From positions 3,038,001 to 3,102,000 of the forward strand of contig NZ_LT670847.1 in NCBI RefSeq assembly GCF_900142895.1: a stretch of 64,000 nt of DNA, written 5' to 3'. Below the pieces are notes generated by a model, which saw only the letters and a list, made by a program, of their open reading frames with translations, was not told where the DNA came from and did no database searches. This DNA comes from Vreelandella subglaciescola (lineage in GTDB: Bacteria; Pseudomonadota; Gammaproteobacteria; Pseudomonadales; Halomonadaceae). The position numbers and the translations under genes were made by a program. Shown one piece after another: positions 22,716 through 31,705 of the stretch; positions within the stretch are counted from its first letter, which is position 1; each line of letters starts with the position of its first letter.

Positions 22716-23789
22716 GTGAGTCAGATGCTTCCGGCAACGTGGCTGGTTTACTGCCGACAAGGTTTTGAGCGCGATGCGCTGGCGGAGCTTGAGTATTATG
22801 CTGCGCAGTGCGATGCCTGTGTACAGGGTCACGCGGGTGAAGGCTGGGCGAGTGTCGCGCGTACAGACGGCGAGACAATTAATGCCCTACAGCGCGCGGT
22901 GCCTTTTGCCCGGCTGGTTTTTGCACGGCAGAGCCTTGTGGCTCTGCCGACGCTTACGCTTTCCCGGGAGGATCGACTTGGTGCTATTGCCAGACAGGTG
23001 GTGGAAGCCGGCTGGAGCTTTGAGAGTATCTGGCATGAAACGCCGGATACCAATGAGGGAAAGGCGCTGGGTCGGCTGGCAAAAGCGCTGACGCGTCCTC
23101 TGCAAAGCACGTTGAAAAAAAACGGTGCACTGCGGCGCAAAGCCGGTGGAAGGCGTTTGCACCTGTTGTGGCTGTCAGGCGATCAGGTGCAACTGGGGAT
23201 GAGCTTTCCCGGCAACCGCAGCGAGCTTGTTGGCGGTATTCGGCGGCTGCGTTCTCCTTCGCGCGCGCCGAGCCGCTCAACGCTGAAGCTGGAGGAGGCC
23301 TGGCACGAGTTTGTGCCGCGTGATGAATGGGACGTTCGGCTGGCGGAGGGAATGCAGGCGGCGGATCTTGGCGCAGCCCCCGGAGGCTGGACATGGCAGC
23401 TTGTGCAGCGCGGCATGCATGTGTATGCCATTGATAATGGCCCCATGAATAAAGCGTTAATGGCGACGGGGCAGGTCGACCATCTGGCTGAAGACGGCTT
23501 TATTTGGGAACCGCCCCAGCGCCTTGACTGGCTGGTATGCGACATTGTGGATAAGCCGGCGCGTGTGCTTGCCATGATGGAGCGCTGGCTGGTGCGCCGC
23601 TGGTGCCGCGAGGCGGTGTTTAACCTGAAGCTGCCGATGAAAAAACGCTGGGAGGAGGTGCAGCGTGGTCTAAGCGAACTGGAGCATGCGTTGGATCAGG
23701 CGGGCGTCAAGGCAACCGTTGCGTGTCGTCACCTGTATCACGACCGCGAAGAAGTGACGGTGCATGTGCGGCTAACGGATCGCTTTTAA
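22716..23789 (+). CDS. rlmM: 23S rRNA C2498 2'-O-methyltransferase RlmM
   Basis: S-adenosylmethionine-dependent enzyme that 2'-O-methylates C2498 of 23S rRNA. An N-terminal THUMP-type RNA-binding part (about residues 1-170) starts with WLVYCRQGFERDAL. The Rossmann methyltransferase domain shows the SAM-binding motif ADLGAAPGGWTWQL near residue 215. Length 357 compares with 366 in E. coli. A GTG start at 22716 is chosen because GAGG lies 7 bp upstream; the ATG at 22725 is too far from any ribosome site. A short hairpin (23804-23820) follows. Confidence 0.93.
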   Translation: MSQMLPATWLVYCRQGFERDALAELEYYAAQCDACVQGHAGEGWASVARTDGETINALQRAVPFARLVFARQSLVALPTLTLSREDRLGAIARQVVEAGWSFESIWHETPDTNEGKALGRLAKALTRPLQSTLKKNGALRRKAGGRRLHLLWLSGDQVQLGMSFPGNRSELVGGIRRLRSPSRAPSRSTLKLEEAWHEFVPRDEWDVRLAEGMQAADLGAAPGGWTWQLVQRGMHVYAIDNGPMNKALMATGQVDHLAEDGFIWEPPQRLDWLVCDIVDKPARVLAMMERWLVRRWCREAVFNLKLPMKKRWEEVQRGLSELEHALDQAGVKATVACRHLYHDREEVTVHVRLTDRF

Positions 23790-23803
23790 GCCGTTGGCAC
23801 AAC

Positions 23804-23820
23804 CGGGCATGACATGCCCG
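23804..23820 (+). repeat. Small hairpin between rlmM and tusA
   Basis: CGGGCATG-A-CATGCCCG is an 8-bp inverted repeat with a single-base centre and no T-run. It could be a protein-binding dyad or an RNA hairpin. Confidence 0.45.
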
Positions 23821-23866
23821 CCCAGTGATAACCTTGATCATGCCTTTTCCTTGAGCGAGACCCCAA

Positions 23867-24121
23867 ATGGCGAACCCGATAGACACGTTACCCGCCCATG
23901 ATGCTCTGCTGGACACCAGCGGGCTTTATTGCCCGGAACCCATCATGCTGATGCACAATAAAGTACGCGATATGGCGCCGGGTGAAGTGCTGCAAGTGGT
24001 AGCGACCGACCCTGCCACCACTCGGGATGTACCGAAATTTTGCCAGTTCCTCGGCCATGAGCTGATGGAGCAGCACACGGCCGGTGAGTCTTACCGATAT
24101 TTTATTCGGCTGGCATCCTGA
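23867..24121 (+). CDS. tusA: Sulfur carrier protein TusA
   Basis: Small cytoplasmic sulfur-transfer protein that receives persulfide sulfur from IscS and passes it on for tRNA 2-thiouridine synthesis and other uses. The 84 residues show the family core LDTSGLYCPEPIM with the sulfur-carrying C22 in a CPxP motif, and the C-terminal FCQFLGHEL segment. It follows rlmM by 77 bp and converges on an uncharacterised minus-strand gene 18 bp away. Confidence 0.94.
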   Translation: MANPIDTLPAHDALLDTSGLYCPEPIMLMHNKVRDMAPGEVLQVVATDPATTRDVPKFCQFLGHELMEQHTAGESYRYFIRLAS

Positions 24122-24139
24122 GTGAGCCTGTATCACCGC

Positions 24140-24835
24140 TTATGACGGCGGCACGGCGATCAGAGCCAGCGCTTCGAGCGTAGCCGGGTCTTCTTCCAGA
24201 ATGCGACCGGCAATGTGCCGCTGAAAGAAATACAGCCGTGGGTGGCGCGCTCGGGCGCTGTACAGGCAGTCGTCGCCGAGCAGTACCGGCGTCATCGTGA
24301 CCTGTTCTTCGTCGGCGAGCAGGGCATCAATGCTGCCATCGCTGTACAGTGACCAGCCGTGCACGGGCTTCATTTGCCAGGGCGCGTCGGGGGTGTCCAT
24401 ACACAGCGCGTGGGTCCCCTGAGTATCGGGCAACTGCTGAATCAGCGTGATGCCGTTTGACGCTTCGTATTCAAAATACGTGGCGGCAGCAAGCAGTTCG
24501 TCGTGTTTGTGCTCAGGGGGAGTAGTAAATATTTCTTCGGTTTCCGGATCACGGTAGCCGATAAAGCATCCGTTTTCCTGGCTGTTGATACGCTGGCAGG
24601 GAGTGAGCGTGGCCATCCAGGGCACCAGCCCGACGATGCTGCCGTCCTGATTGAGCCCCCAGGCCAGAATGGGGATGGCGTAACAGGTCTCCGTGTTGGC
24701 CTCGAGCTGATAGAGCATTTCCAGCCCATCAAGCTCAGGCGCCAAGCGCACCAGCTGCTGTTGTGCCTGGTGGCGCTTACGTACCGTTTCCAGATCGATG
24801 ACCTGGGCAGAGCGGGGTGACAAGGATGCGCCCAT
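24140..24835 (-). CDS. Conserved hypothetical protein
   Basis: Not recognised. The 231-residue soluble protein starts MGASLSPRSAQVIDLE; the ATG at 24835 is preceded by AGGAGG at ideal spacing, whereas the frame continues upstream without support. Residues 45-110 alternate short hydrophobic strands with acidic turns (AIPILAWGLNQDGSIVGLVP), and a similar pattern recurs at about 175-195 (HGWSLYSDGSIDALL), suggesting two related beta-rich units. No signal peptide or membrane segment. It is downstream of the DUF3080 lipoprotein on the same strand with a 122-bp gap. Confidence 0.75.
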   Translation of the reverse strand: MGASLSPRSAQVIDLETVRKRHQAQQQLVRLAPELDGLEMLYQLEANTETCYAIPILAWGLNQDGSIVGLVPWMATLTPCQRINSQENGCFIGYRDPETEEIFTTPPEHKHDELLAAATYFEYEASNGITLIQQLPDTQGTHALCMDTPDAPWQMKPVHGWSLYSDGSIDALLADEEQVTMTPVLLGDDCLYSARARHPRLYFFQRHIAGRILEEDPATLEALALIAVPPS

Positions 24836-24957
24836 GATGTCCCTCCTGATGCTGCATGGTCTCGATAGCGGCAGGGTTTTTTTGCGTTGCCGCCCCTTCA
24901 CCAATAGCACAGCTTGTCGAGAAGGTTAAGCCTTGCCCGCTTTTTGTGACAGGTTGT

Positions 24958-25959
24958 TTATCTGCGGCACGCAGGAAAGCGAAAACGCGCGGAATGGTGC
25001 TCAACAAGCGCCGTCTTAAAAGCGGACCAGGGCGCGCGCTGATTATCGAGCGATAACCAACGCTGGCGATAGGTGTGCATGGCGTTAGGAGGCGTAACCG
25101 GAACGCTGTCGAATAAAGCGTTGACCGCGGTCAGCCAGCGCCTGGCGCTGTGGCGTGTTGCAGCGATGTAGCCCATATCCCAGGCCGGCAGGCAGCGCGT
25201 TGGCGTTGTGGTGTTCAGCGTTGCGGTTGCTTCACGTAGCCGCTGGGTGGCAAGCATCAGCGTGCGCAGTGTCTGTGCGGTTAACGGGCGTTTGCGCAGT
25301 ATTTTGAGCTGATGTTCAAGCGTGCCTGAATCCTGCTCCCAACTGCGGCTGAACTGATGACGCACCATCCGCTGTAAATAGTTGACGGCCCCTAGCGCCG
25401 GGCGGATATCCACGCGGGTAAAGTCGACCGGATGGCTCGCCCGGGCAAAGCTTTTTTCCCATTCACTGGAATCAAACAGCGCATTCCAGCTGGCGTAGGG
25501 CAGCTGCTGCGTTTTGGTGAGCGTCAGCCGGTGCAGGCGCTGGCGGTCAACGGTTGCCAGCCCGTCGGGCACTGGCGTATTCCAGCAGCCGCTCAGGCGT
25601 TGCCATAGCGCACGTTGGTAAAGCCATTGCTGACTGGGCGGGGCGACGCGCCCAAGCTGATTGTTGTGCGCCGCGACGAGGGCCGTAATCCGGCATTCGC
25701 GCAGCGCGTAGATGCCGATGAGCCCTTCGCGAACTTCGGGAAGGTCAAACAGGCGCGCACGGCGTTCGGGAAAGGCGCCGATATTGTCGGGAGCGCGGCG
25801 TGGTATGGCATCAAGCGCCAGAGCGCTTTCGAGCGTGCGGTGATAATCCTGCCAGTAGCGTTCGGCGTCGGAATCGCCGCAGCCTGACAGCAGCAAGCCG
25901 CCCGTCAGGCAGGCGGTGAACGCGAGTATTTTCCGGCCGGAGCGCCAAGTGCTGCTCAT
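24958..25959 (-). CDS. DUF3080-family lipoprotein
   Basis: Predicted lipoprotein of unknown function. The signal segment ends in lipobox LLSGC with Cys27. The mature domain (333 residues in all) resembles the DUF3080 family of gammaproteobacteria, including the aromatic start DAERYWQDYHRTLESAL and a LREC segment. Residues 205-245 are rich in basic residues. The first four bases overlap the end of the MATE gene (ATGA), so it is translated from the same mRNA. Confidence 0.8.
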   Translation of the reverse strand: MSSTWRSGRKILAFTACLTGGLLLSGCGDSDAERYWQDYHRTLESALALDAIPRRAPDNIGAFPERRARLFDLPEVREGLIGIYALRECRITALVAAHNNQLGRVAPPSQQWLYQRALWQRLSGCWNTPVPDGLATVDRQRLHRLTLTKTQQLPYASWNALFDSSEWEKSFARASHPVDFTRVDIRPALGAVNYLQRMVRHQFSRSWEQDSGTLEHQLKILRKRPLTAQTLRTLMLATQRLREATATLNTTTPTRCLPAWDMGYIAATRHSARRWLTAVNALFDSVPVTPPNAMHTYRQRWLSLDNQRAPWSAFKTALVEHHSARFRFPACRR

Positions 25960-27398
25960 GTTGCAGCGGCAGCCTGCCGCTGTGTTAGCGCGCTAATGTG
26001 GCGCAGTCGCCATGCCAGCAACGCAGCGGCGGTGCTTAGCCCCGCAACCAGGCCCAGCCAGTAGCCGTGTACGCCAAGCGGGCCGGTCAGCGAGCCGACG
26101 CCGCGGGTGCCCAGCCAGTGCCCGCCGCCAAGCCCTACGCACCAGTAGGACAGCACGGTAATCAGCATCACGATGCGGGTGTCCTTGTACCCGCGCAACG
26201 CGCCGGCGATATTGGCCTGAAGCGCGTCGGACACCTGATAAAAGACCGCAAGAGCGATCAGCGAAGCGGCCAGACGTTGCACCTCCGGGTTGCTGGTATA
26301 CAGTGAAATGACCCATTCGCCGGTGACCCACAGGAGCGTGCTGTTGATGGCGGCGATCACCAGGCTGATCGCGATGCCGTTCCACGCCACAAGCCGCGCC
26401 CTATCGGGGCGTGCCTGCCCCAGGGTATTACCCACGCGCACCGTCAGCGCCATGCTGAGCGATAGGGGTAGCATGAATAGAATGCCGGTATAGCTGAACG
26501 CGACCTGATGCGCGGCCACGGTGATTTCGCCAAGGCTGGCGATAAACAGGGCAATGAGCGTAAACAGCGTCACCTCGACAAAGATGGCGATACCGATCGG
26601 CAAACCAACAACCGTCAGCTCCCGCAGGCCGCTCCACTCTGGCCAGGTAATCCGCTGCCACAGGTTAACTTGCCCATAGGTGCGGCCACGCCGGGTATAC
26701 AGCGCCATCGACAGGGCCATGGTCCACATCGAAAGCGCCGTGGCAATGCCACAGCCAAAGGCGCCAAGCGCGGGCAGGTTCTGTAGAAAGCCGGGAATCC
26801 AGGTGCCAAACAAATCGACCAGGCCGTCGCCGCCATAAATCAGCAGGTAATTGCTGGGAATATTCACGCCCAGCCCGATAAGGCTGATCCACAGCGCCGG
26901 GCGCGTATGATTCATGCCGTCGGAAAACGCCCGCAGCGCTTGAAACAACGCCACGCCCGGCATGCCAAAGGCCAAGGCGGCAAGGTAGGCGGACGACGCC
27001 AGCGCGACGTCCGGCGGGACGCTCATCAGCTCGAACACCGGCATCACCGCAAACCACAGCAGGCCGGCGGAGATAACGCCCAGCAGCAACGCCACCCACA
27101 GCGCCTGATGCACCGCCGGGCGAATCTCGTCGTGGCGCTGGCCACCCAGCAGCTGTGCGACGATCGGGGTGACGCCCATCAGCGTGCCGGTCATGAACAG
27201 CATCAGCGGCATCCACAGGCTGGAGCCGACCGAGACGGCGGCCAGCGCGGTAGCGCTTTGGCGGCCGGTCATCATCACGTCCACCACGCTCATGCCGGCC
27301 TGAGCGACCTGGGCGCCGCAAATGGGTAGGGCCAGGCGCATCAGCAGGCGGGTTTCGGGCCAATGCAGCGTTTTCAGCCGGTGAGTGATGCGACTCAA
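25956..27398 (-). CDS. MATE-family multidrug efflux pump (NorM-like)
   Basis: Inner-membrane cation/drug antiporter of the multidrug and toxin extrusion family. With the TTG start at 27398 the protein is 480 residues with about 12 membrane segments. The NorM features VVDVMMTGRQSATALAAVS in helix 1-2 and GTLMGVTPIVAQLLGG are clear. TTG is preferred because AGGAGG lies 5 bp upstream; the frame runs 20 codons further to 27458 without family similarity. It is coupled by a 4-bp overlap to the DUF3080 lipoprotein gene. Ion and substrate not determinable. Confidence 0.9.
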   Translation of the reverse strand: MSRITHRLKTLHWPETRLLMRLALPICGAQVAQAGMSVVDVMMTGRQSATALAAVSVGSSLWMPLMLFMTGTLMGVTPIVAQLLGGQRHDEIRPAVHQALWVALLLGVISAGLLWFAVMPVFELMSVPPDVALASSAYLAALAFGMPGVALFQALRAFSDGMNHTRPALWISLIGLGVNIPSNYLLIYGGDGLVDLFGTWIPGFLQNLPALGAFGCGIATALSMWTMALSMALYTRRGRTYGQVNLWQRITWPEWSGLRELTVVGLPIGIAIFVEVTLFTLIALFIASLGEITVAAHQVAFSYTGILFMLPLSLSMALTVRVGNTLGQARPDRARLVAWNGIAISLVIAAINSTLLWVTGEWVISLYTSNPEVQRLAASLIALAVFYQVSDALQANIAGALRGYKDTRIVMLITVLSYWCVGLGGGHWLGTRGVGSLTGPLGVHGYWLGLVAGLSTAAALLAWRLRHISALTQRQAAAAT

Positions 27399-27567
27399 AG
27401 CGGCCTCCTGTATATCATGGGGACGATAGAAAAAGCGTGCCGTAAAAGCAGGCGCCACGGCACGCCATATTAGCAGTATGATGCGCGCCGAGCGTCGTTT
27501 GTCGGCGCCGCTTAGCGCGGCCGGCCATCAGCGTTATACTCATGGCATTACCGTTAAAGGAGTTGAC

Positions 27568-28146
27568 GTGGAGTCAGCAGCAAAGGTAGCGCATGAGTCG
27601 CGCTTTACACTCGGGGATATTATCGCGTTGTTCGACGGCGTGTTTGATCGCGCGTACAACACCCGCCTGATTCGCGGCGGCGATGAGCCGCTGTACAGGC
27701 CGGCGGACGACGATACATCGTATCATCAGGTGATTTTTGCCCGCGGTTTTTACGCCAGCGCGCTGCATGAAATCAGCCACTGGTGTATTGCCGGCGACGC
27801 TCGCCGGCAGCATGAAGACTACGGCTACTGGTATCTGCCCGACGGGCGCAACGCCGAGCAGCAGCGCGCGTTTGAACAGGCTGAAATCGCACCGCAGGCG
27901 CTTGAATCCCTGTTTACCGCAGCCTGTAGGCGTGAGTTTAACGTCAGCGTGGATAATTTGGGTGGCGATGCCGAGGTTGATCGGTACGCCTTTGCCGAGA
28001 CAGTGCGTATGCGGGCCGAACGCTACGTACAAGAGGGGCTTCCGCTACGTGCTGCGGCGTTTCGCAACGCGCTGTATCGCTATTACCAGACCCCGGCAAC
28101 GCTTGAGCAGGCCTGCACTGCCGGGCGCGAGGTGTTGGCAGGCTAA
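27568..28146 (+). CDS. epmC: Elongation factor P hydroxylase EpmC (YfcM)
   Basis: Hydroxylates the beta-lysylated lysine of elongation factor P, the last step of EF-P modification. The conserved core HEISHWCIAGDARRQ and DYGYWYLPDGR carries the histidines and acidic residues of the proposed metal site. A GTG start at 27568 is chosen since AAAGGAG lies 5 bp upstream; this gives 192 residues, near E. coli YfcM (182). It converges with the next gene, their stop codons overlapping by 4 bp (CTAA). EpmA and EpmB, which act earlier, are not in the window. Confidence 0.9.
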   Translation: MESAAKVAHESRFTLGDIIALFDGVFDRAYNTRLIRGGDEPLYRPADDDTSYHQVIFARGFYASALHEISHWCIAGDARRQHEDYGYWYLPDGRNAEQQRAFEQAEIAPQALESLFTAACRREFNVSVDNLGGDAEVDRYAFAETVRMRAERYVQEGLPLRAAAFRNALYRYYQTPATLEQACTAGREVLAG

Positions 28147-28619
28147 GCCGACTGAATGCGCTGATGAACGTTCAGCATGACCTCGACTTCATGCTCGGGG
28201 CGCATGGGTTCAAGCCCTAATTCGCTGAACATTTCGCTGCGACTGAGCTGCCATTCGCTGGGGCTCAAGTGGTCGTAGAGCACCTCGGCCGGCGCCAGCT
28301 CGACGAACGGGTCGAGCCCATAGGTGTCAAAGAGGCGCGTCAAGGCGCGTTCATCTTCGCCGCTGTCGTTGGTGTAGAGCGTCGCGCTGAAGTGGTCGTT
28401 CTCCAGCTCGCGGATAACGTCGAGCGGGCTGACGCCGAGGCTTTCAAGTTCCTCGATGCTGTATTCGCCCATGACGTTGGATTCGTCGTTGATCCAGCTA
28501 TCATCGGGTTGGATCAGGGTGTGCTTGATGCTTCCGTCGGGGCGGGACCAGGCAATGGCCAGCGGCAGGCCCTCGTCGTCGCCGGTTTCAATTGCGATAA
28601 ATCCCGGAATGTCACTCAT
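28143..28619 (-). CDS. Conserved hypothetical acidic protein
   Basis: Not recognised. The 158-residue protein is strongly acidic. Its start (FIAIETGDDEGLPLAIAW) and middle (NDSGEDERALTRLFDTYGLDP) have acidic residues spaced in a way reminiscent of RNase H-fold DEDD exonucleases, but this is only a visual impression and the motif set is incomplete. The start codon overlaps the end of tatD by 8 bp on the same strand, so the two are translationally linked. Its stop overlaps the convergent epmC stop by 4 bp. Confidence 0.75.
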   Translation of the reverse strand: MSDIPGFIAIETGDDEGLPLAIAWSRPDGSIKHTLIQPDDSWINDESNVMGEYSIEELESLGVSPLDVIRELENDHFSATLYTNDSGEDERALTRLFDTYGLDPFVELAPAEVLYDHLSPSEWQLSRSEMFSELGLEPMRPEHEVEVMLNVHQRIQSA

Positions 28620-29496
28620 GGATGTCTCCAGTAGCCTGCTGGCGGGTTGTTACGGCCGGCAAGCGGAAAAAATCAACGGCGGTCTGAGTGGTAGCAGCGG
28701 CCAGTTCGGCATCGCTGATGCCGCGCCAGTGGGCAATCTCACGCACAATCCACGGCAGCAGCGCCGGCTCATGGCGCCGCCCCTTGAGCTTGGCCGGCAG
28801 GTTGCGCGGGAGCAAATAGGGGCAATCGGTTTCCACCATCAGCCGGTTCAACGGAATGTCGCTGACCAGCGGGCGCAAGTGGTGGCCACGACGTTCGTCG
28901 CACAGCCAGCCGGTCAGGCCGATGTGCAGGTCCAGGTCGAGATAGCCGTAAAGCGTGTCTTTATCGGCCGTAAAACAGTGCACAACGGCCTGACTGATAT
29001 CGTCGCGCCAACTCTTGAGTATATCGCGCATGCGTGGGCCAGCGTCACGTTCGTGCAGAAAAAGCGGCAGGCCGCTTTGTGCGGCAAGCGCTAGCTGTGC
29101 TTCAAAGGCGTGCTCTTGTTCGGCGGGAGTGGAGAAATTGCGATTAAAATCCAGCCCGCACTCGCCCACGGCCACCACCTTGGGGTGGTCGTAAAGCGCG
29201 GCCATTTGCCGGGCAAGCGTCGGGTTCCAGCCGCTGGCATCGTGGGGATGCACGCCGGCAGTGGCATAAAGCCCCGGGTGGCGCTCGGCTAGCGCAGCCG
29301 CCTGTTCGGCGTGGGCCAGATCCGTGCCGGTCAGAATAAGCGTGGTGACGTTCGCGGCGCGTGCGCGCTCAAGCACCGTATCCAGATCGCGGTGAAAGCT
29401 TTGGTGGGTCAGGTTGGCACCAATATCCACCAGCGGCGACGGCGCACGAAACGTAAGCGCATCGGGTAACGCGTCATCAAAAGGGGCGTTTGCCAC
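28612..29496 (-). CDS. tatD: TatD-family metal-dependent hydrolase/3'-5' DNase
   Basis: TIM-barrel metallohydrolase; E. coli TatD is a 3'-5' exonuclease active in DNA repair. Family motifs are VDIGANLTH, AGVHPHDASGW, GECGLDFNRNFS, HCFTADKDTL, GLTGWLCDERRG and VETDCPYLLPR. The GTG at 29496 (AGGAG 6 bp upstream) gives 294 residues; an ATG at 29517 is possible. Compared with E. coli TatD (260) there are about 20 extra N-terminal residues. Divergent from uup across a 188-bp region containing a 15-bp perfect inverted repeat. Confidence 0.93.
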   Translation of the reverse strand: MANAPFDDALPDALTFRAPSPLVDIGANLTHQSFHRDLDTVLERARAANVTTLILTGTDLAHAEQAAALAERHPGLYATAGVHPHDASGWNPTLARQMAALYDHPKVVAVGECGLDFNRNFSTPAEQEHAFEAQLALAAQSGLPLFLHERDAGPRMRDILKSWRDDISQAVVHCFTADKDTLYGYLDLDLHIGLTGWLCDERRGHHLRPLVSDIPLNRLMVETDCPYLLPRNLPAKLKGRRHEPALLPWIVREIAHWRGISDAELAAATTQTAVDFFRLPAVTTRQQATGDIHE

Positions 29497-29587
29497 ACAA
29501 GGCTCCTGTGCAAGCATGAGTGAGAAAAATAGAGCGGTAAAAATGAATATTACAAACGCATGGTAATAACCATGCCGTGCGAGAAGC

Positions 29588-29660
29588 CGCGTAGTGTAAC
29601 CCCTGACATCCGCCTCGGCGAGTGGCACCACCTGAGTGGCCGCATGGGTTACACTACGCG
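29588..29660. repeat. 15-bp perfect inverted repeat in the tatD-uup divergent region
   Basis: CGCGTAGTGTAACCC (29588-29602) and GGGTTACACTACGCG (29646-29660) are exact reverse complements 43 bp apart. Read outward, both ends present the same TTACACT sequence, resembling a -10 element, towards tatD and towards uup. Suitable -35 boxes were not seen. Confidence 0.8.
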
Positions 29661-29684
29661 CCCCGCATTGGAGGAGGAAATCGC

Positions 29685-31601
29685 GTGACCTTGTTACGAC
29701 TTGAACAGCTACAGCTGGCTTACGGCACCCATGTCCTGTTGGATAACGCCGATCTGACGATAGAAAAAGGCGAGCGGTTGGCGCTGGTCGGGCGTAACGG
29801 CACGGGAAAGTCGACGCTTTTAAAGCTGGTCGACGGCGAGATTCAGCCTGACGACGGCCTTATCTGGCGTGCGCCGGGGCTGAAAATTGGCGTGCTGGCT
29901 CAGGAGCTTCCGGAATCGTCGGGCATGACGATTTTTGACATGGTGGCCCAAGGCTTGCCGGAAGCCGGCGAGCTATTGTCGGAATATCATCACCTGATTA
30001 CTGACGCCGACCCCGACATGGATCGCATGGCCACGCTGCAAACGCGGATCGAGGCGATTGACGGCTGGTTATTTCACCAGCGTATCGACATCATACTCAC
30101 GCGTCTGGGCCTGCCGCCCGATGCCGAGATGAACGCGTTGTCCGGCGGCTGGCGTCGGCGCGTGGCGCTGGCGCGCGCGTTGGTCGCCGAGCCCGATTTG
30201 CTGCTGCTTGACGAGCCCACCAACCACCTGGATCTGGATACCATCGCCTGGCTCGAAGAGCAGTTGCTGGCCTTTCGCGGCGCGGTGCTGCTGATCACGC
30301 ACGACCGGGCGTTTTTATCCAAGCTTGCCACCCATGTGCTGGAGCTTGATCGCGGCAAGCTGGGACGCTATCCCGGCAGCTATGCCGTTTATCAGGAGCG
30401 CAAGCAGCACGAGCTGGAAGTGGAAGCGCGAGAAAACGCCGAGTTTGATAAAAAGCTGGCCCAGGAAGAAGCCTGGATACGCCAGGGGGTCAAGGCGCGC
30501 CGCACCCGCAACGAAGGCCGGGTACGCGCGCTTGAGCAGATGCGCGCCGATCGCGGGCAGCGTCGTGAACGCCAGGGCACGGCCAATCTGAACGTGGATC
30601 GCGGCGAGCGCACGGGCAAGCGAGTCGTTGAGCTCAAGCACCTGACCCATCGCTTTGGTGATGAAGCGATCATTGATGACTTCAACATTGAAATACAGCG
30701 TGGCGATCGCATCGGCTTTTTGGGACGTAACGGCGCGGGCAAAACCACGCTGCTGAAAATCTTGCTGGGCGAACTTGAGCCCACCGAGGGCAGCGTCAAA
30801 TTGGGCACCAACCTCAACGTGGCCTATTTTGACCAGCTGCGCGCCGGCCTGGAGCTTGAAAAAACCGTTTACGACAACGTAGCGCAGGGCAGTGACCACG
30901 TTTCTGTGGGGGGCAAAGACCGCCATGTGATGAGCTACTTGCAAGACTTTCTGTTTACCCCGGAGCGGGTGCGTCAGCCGGTGAGGGCGCTGTCGGGCGG
31001 TGAATCCAATCGTCTGCTGCTGGCCAAGCTGTTTACCCAGCCCGCCAACGTGCTGGTGCTGGATGAGCCGACCAACGACCTGGACATGGAAACGCTGGAG
31101 CTTTTGGAAGAGCTGCTGCTGGATTTCGACGGCACGCTGCTGCTGGTATCTCACGACCGGACGTTCATGGATAACGTGGTGACCAGTGTACTGGCGTTTG
31201 AAGGCGAAGGGCAGGTACGCGAGTACGTGGGCGGCTATACCGACTGGGTGCGTCAGGGTGGCACGCTGCCGCCGGCACCCTGGGAAGGCGCGGCCCGCCA
31301 ACAGACCGAGCCCACCCGGGAAGCCGCGCCCACCCCGGCGGAAGCACCCGCTGCTCCGGTGAAAAAAAGCGTCAAGCTTTCCTACAAGCTGCAGCGCGAA
31401 CTGAATAGCCTGCCGGCAGATATTGAGCGGCTGGAGCAACAGGTAGAAACGCTTGAAGCAACGACCGGCGATCCGGCGTTTTACCAGCAGCCGGCCGACA
31501 CGGTAACGGCCAGGCTAAAAGAGCTGGACGACGCGCAGCAGGCTCTTGAAGCCGTCATGGAGCGCTGGATGGAACTGGAAGCGATGACGGAAGGGCAATA
31601 G
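29685..31601 (+). CDS. uup: ABC-F ATPase Uup
   Basis: Soluble ABC-F protein with two ATPase domains and no membrane part; Uup acts on ribosomes and branched DNA and affects precise transposon excision. The 638 residues (E. coli 635) start at a GTG preceded by GAGGAGG at 7 bp. First cassette: GRNGTGKST, LSGGWRRRVALAR, LLLLDEPTNHLD. Second cassette: GRNGAGKTT, LSGGESNRLLLAK, VLVLDEPTNDLD. A linker rich in Arg/Glu joins them and a C-terminal coiled coil (about residues 565-635) follows a Pro/Ala-rich stretch, the Uup-specific DNA-binding tail. Divergent from tatD. Confidence 0.93.
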   Translation: MTLLRLEQLQLAYGTHVLLDNADLTIEKGERLALVGRNGTGKSTLLKLVDGEIQPDDGLIWRAPGLKIGVLAQELPESSGMTIFDMVAQGLPEAGELLSEYHHLITDADPDMDRMATLQTRIEAIDGWLFHQRIDIILTRLGLPPDAEMNALSGGWRRRVALARALVAEPDLLLLDEPTNHLDLDTIAWLEEQLLAFRGAVLLITHDRAFLSKLATHVLELDRGKLGRYPGSYAVYQERKQHELEVEARENAEFDKKLAQEEAWIRQGVKARRTRNEGRVRALEQMRADRGQRRERQGTANLNVDRGERTGKRVVELKHLTHRFGDEAIIDDFNIEIQRGDRIGFLGRNGAGKTTLLKILLGELEPTEGSVKLGTNLNVAYFDQLRAGLELEKTVYDNVAQGSDHVSVGGKDRHVMSYLQDFLFTPERVRQPVRALSGGESNRLLLAKLFTQPANVLVLDEPTNDLDMETLELLEELLLDFDGTLLLVSHDRTFMDNVVTSVLAFEGEGQVREYVGGYTDWVRQGGTLPPAPWEGAARQQTEPTREAAPTPAEAPAAPVKKSVKLSYKLQRELNSLPADIERLEQQVETLEATTGDPAFYQQPADTVTARLKELDDAQQALEAVMERWMELEAMTEGQ

Positions 31602-31660
31602 CGTTGGGAAGAATGGCGCCGTTGGCTATCATGCCGGCCGGTGATTGTTACCGTTAAGAT

Positions 31661-31685
31661 AAAAAAGGCGCCTCAAGGGCGCCTT
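31661..31685 (-). terminator. Rho-independent terminator of the universal stress protein gene
   Basis: Stem AAGGCGCC/GGCGCCTT with 5-nt loop. On the minus strand it is followed by a T-tract (AAAAAA on plus at 31661-31666). It separates the convergent uup and usp genes. Confidence 0.85.
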
Positions 31686-31705
31686 GTGACACGGGGCGTG
31701 CCGCG

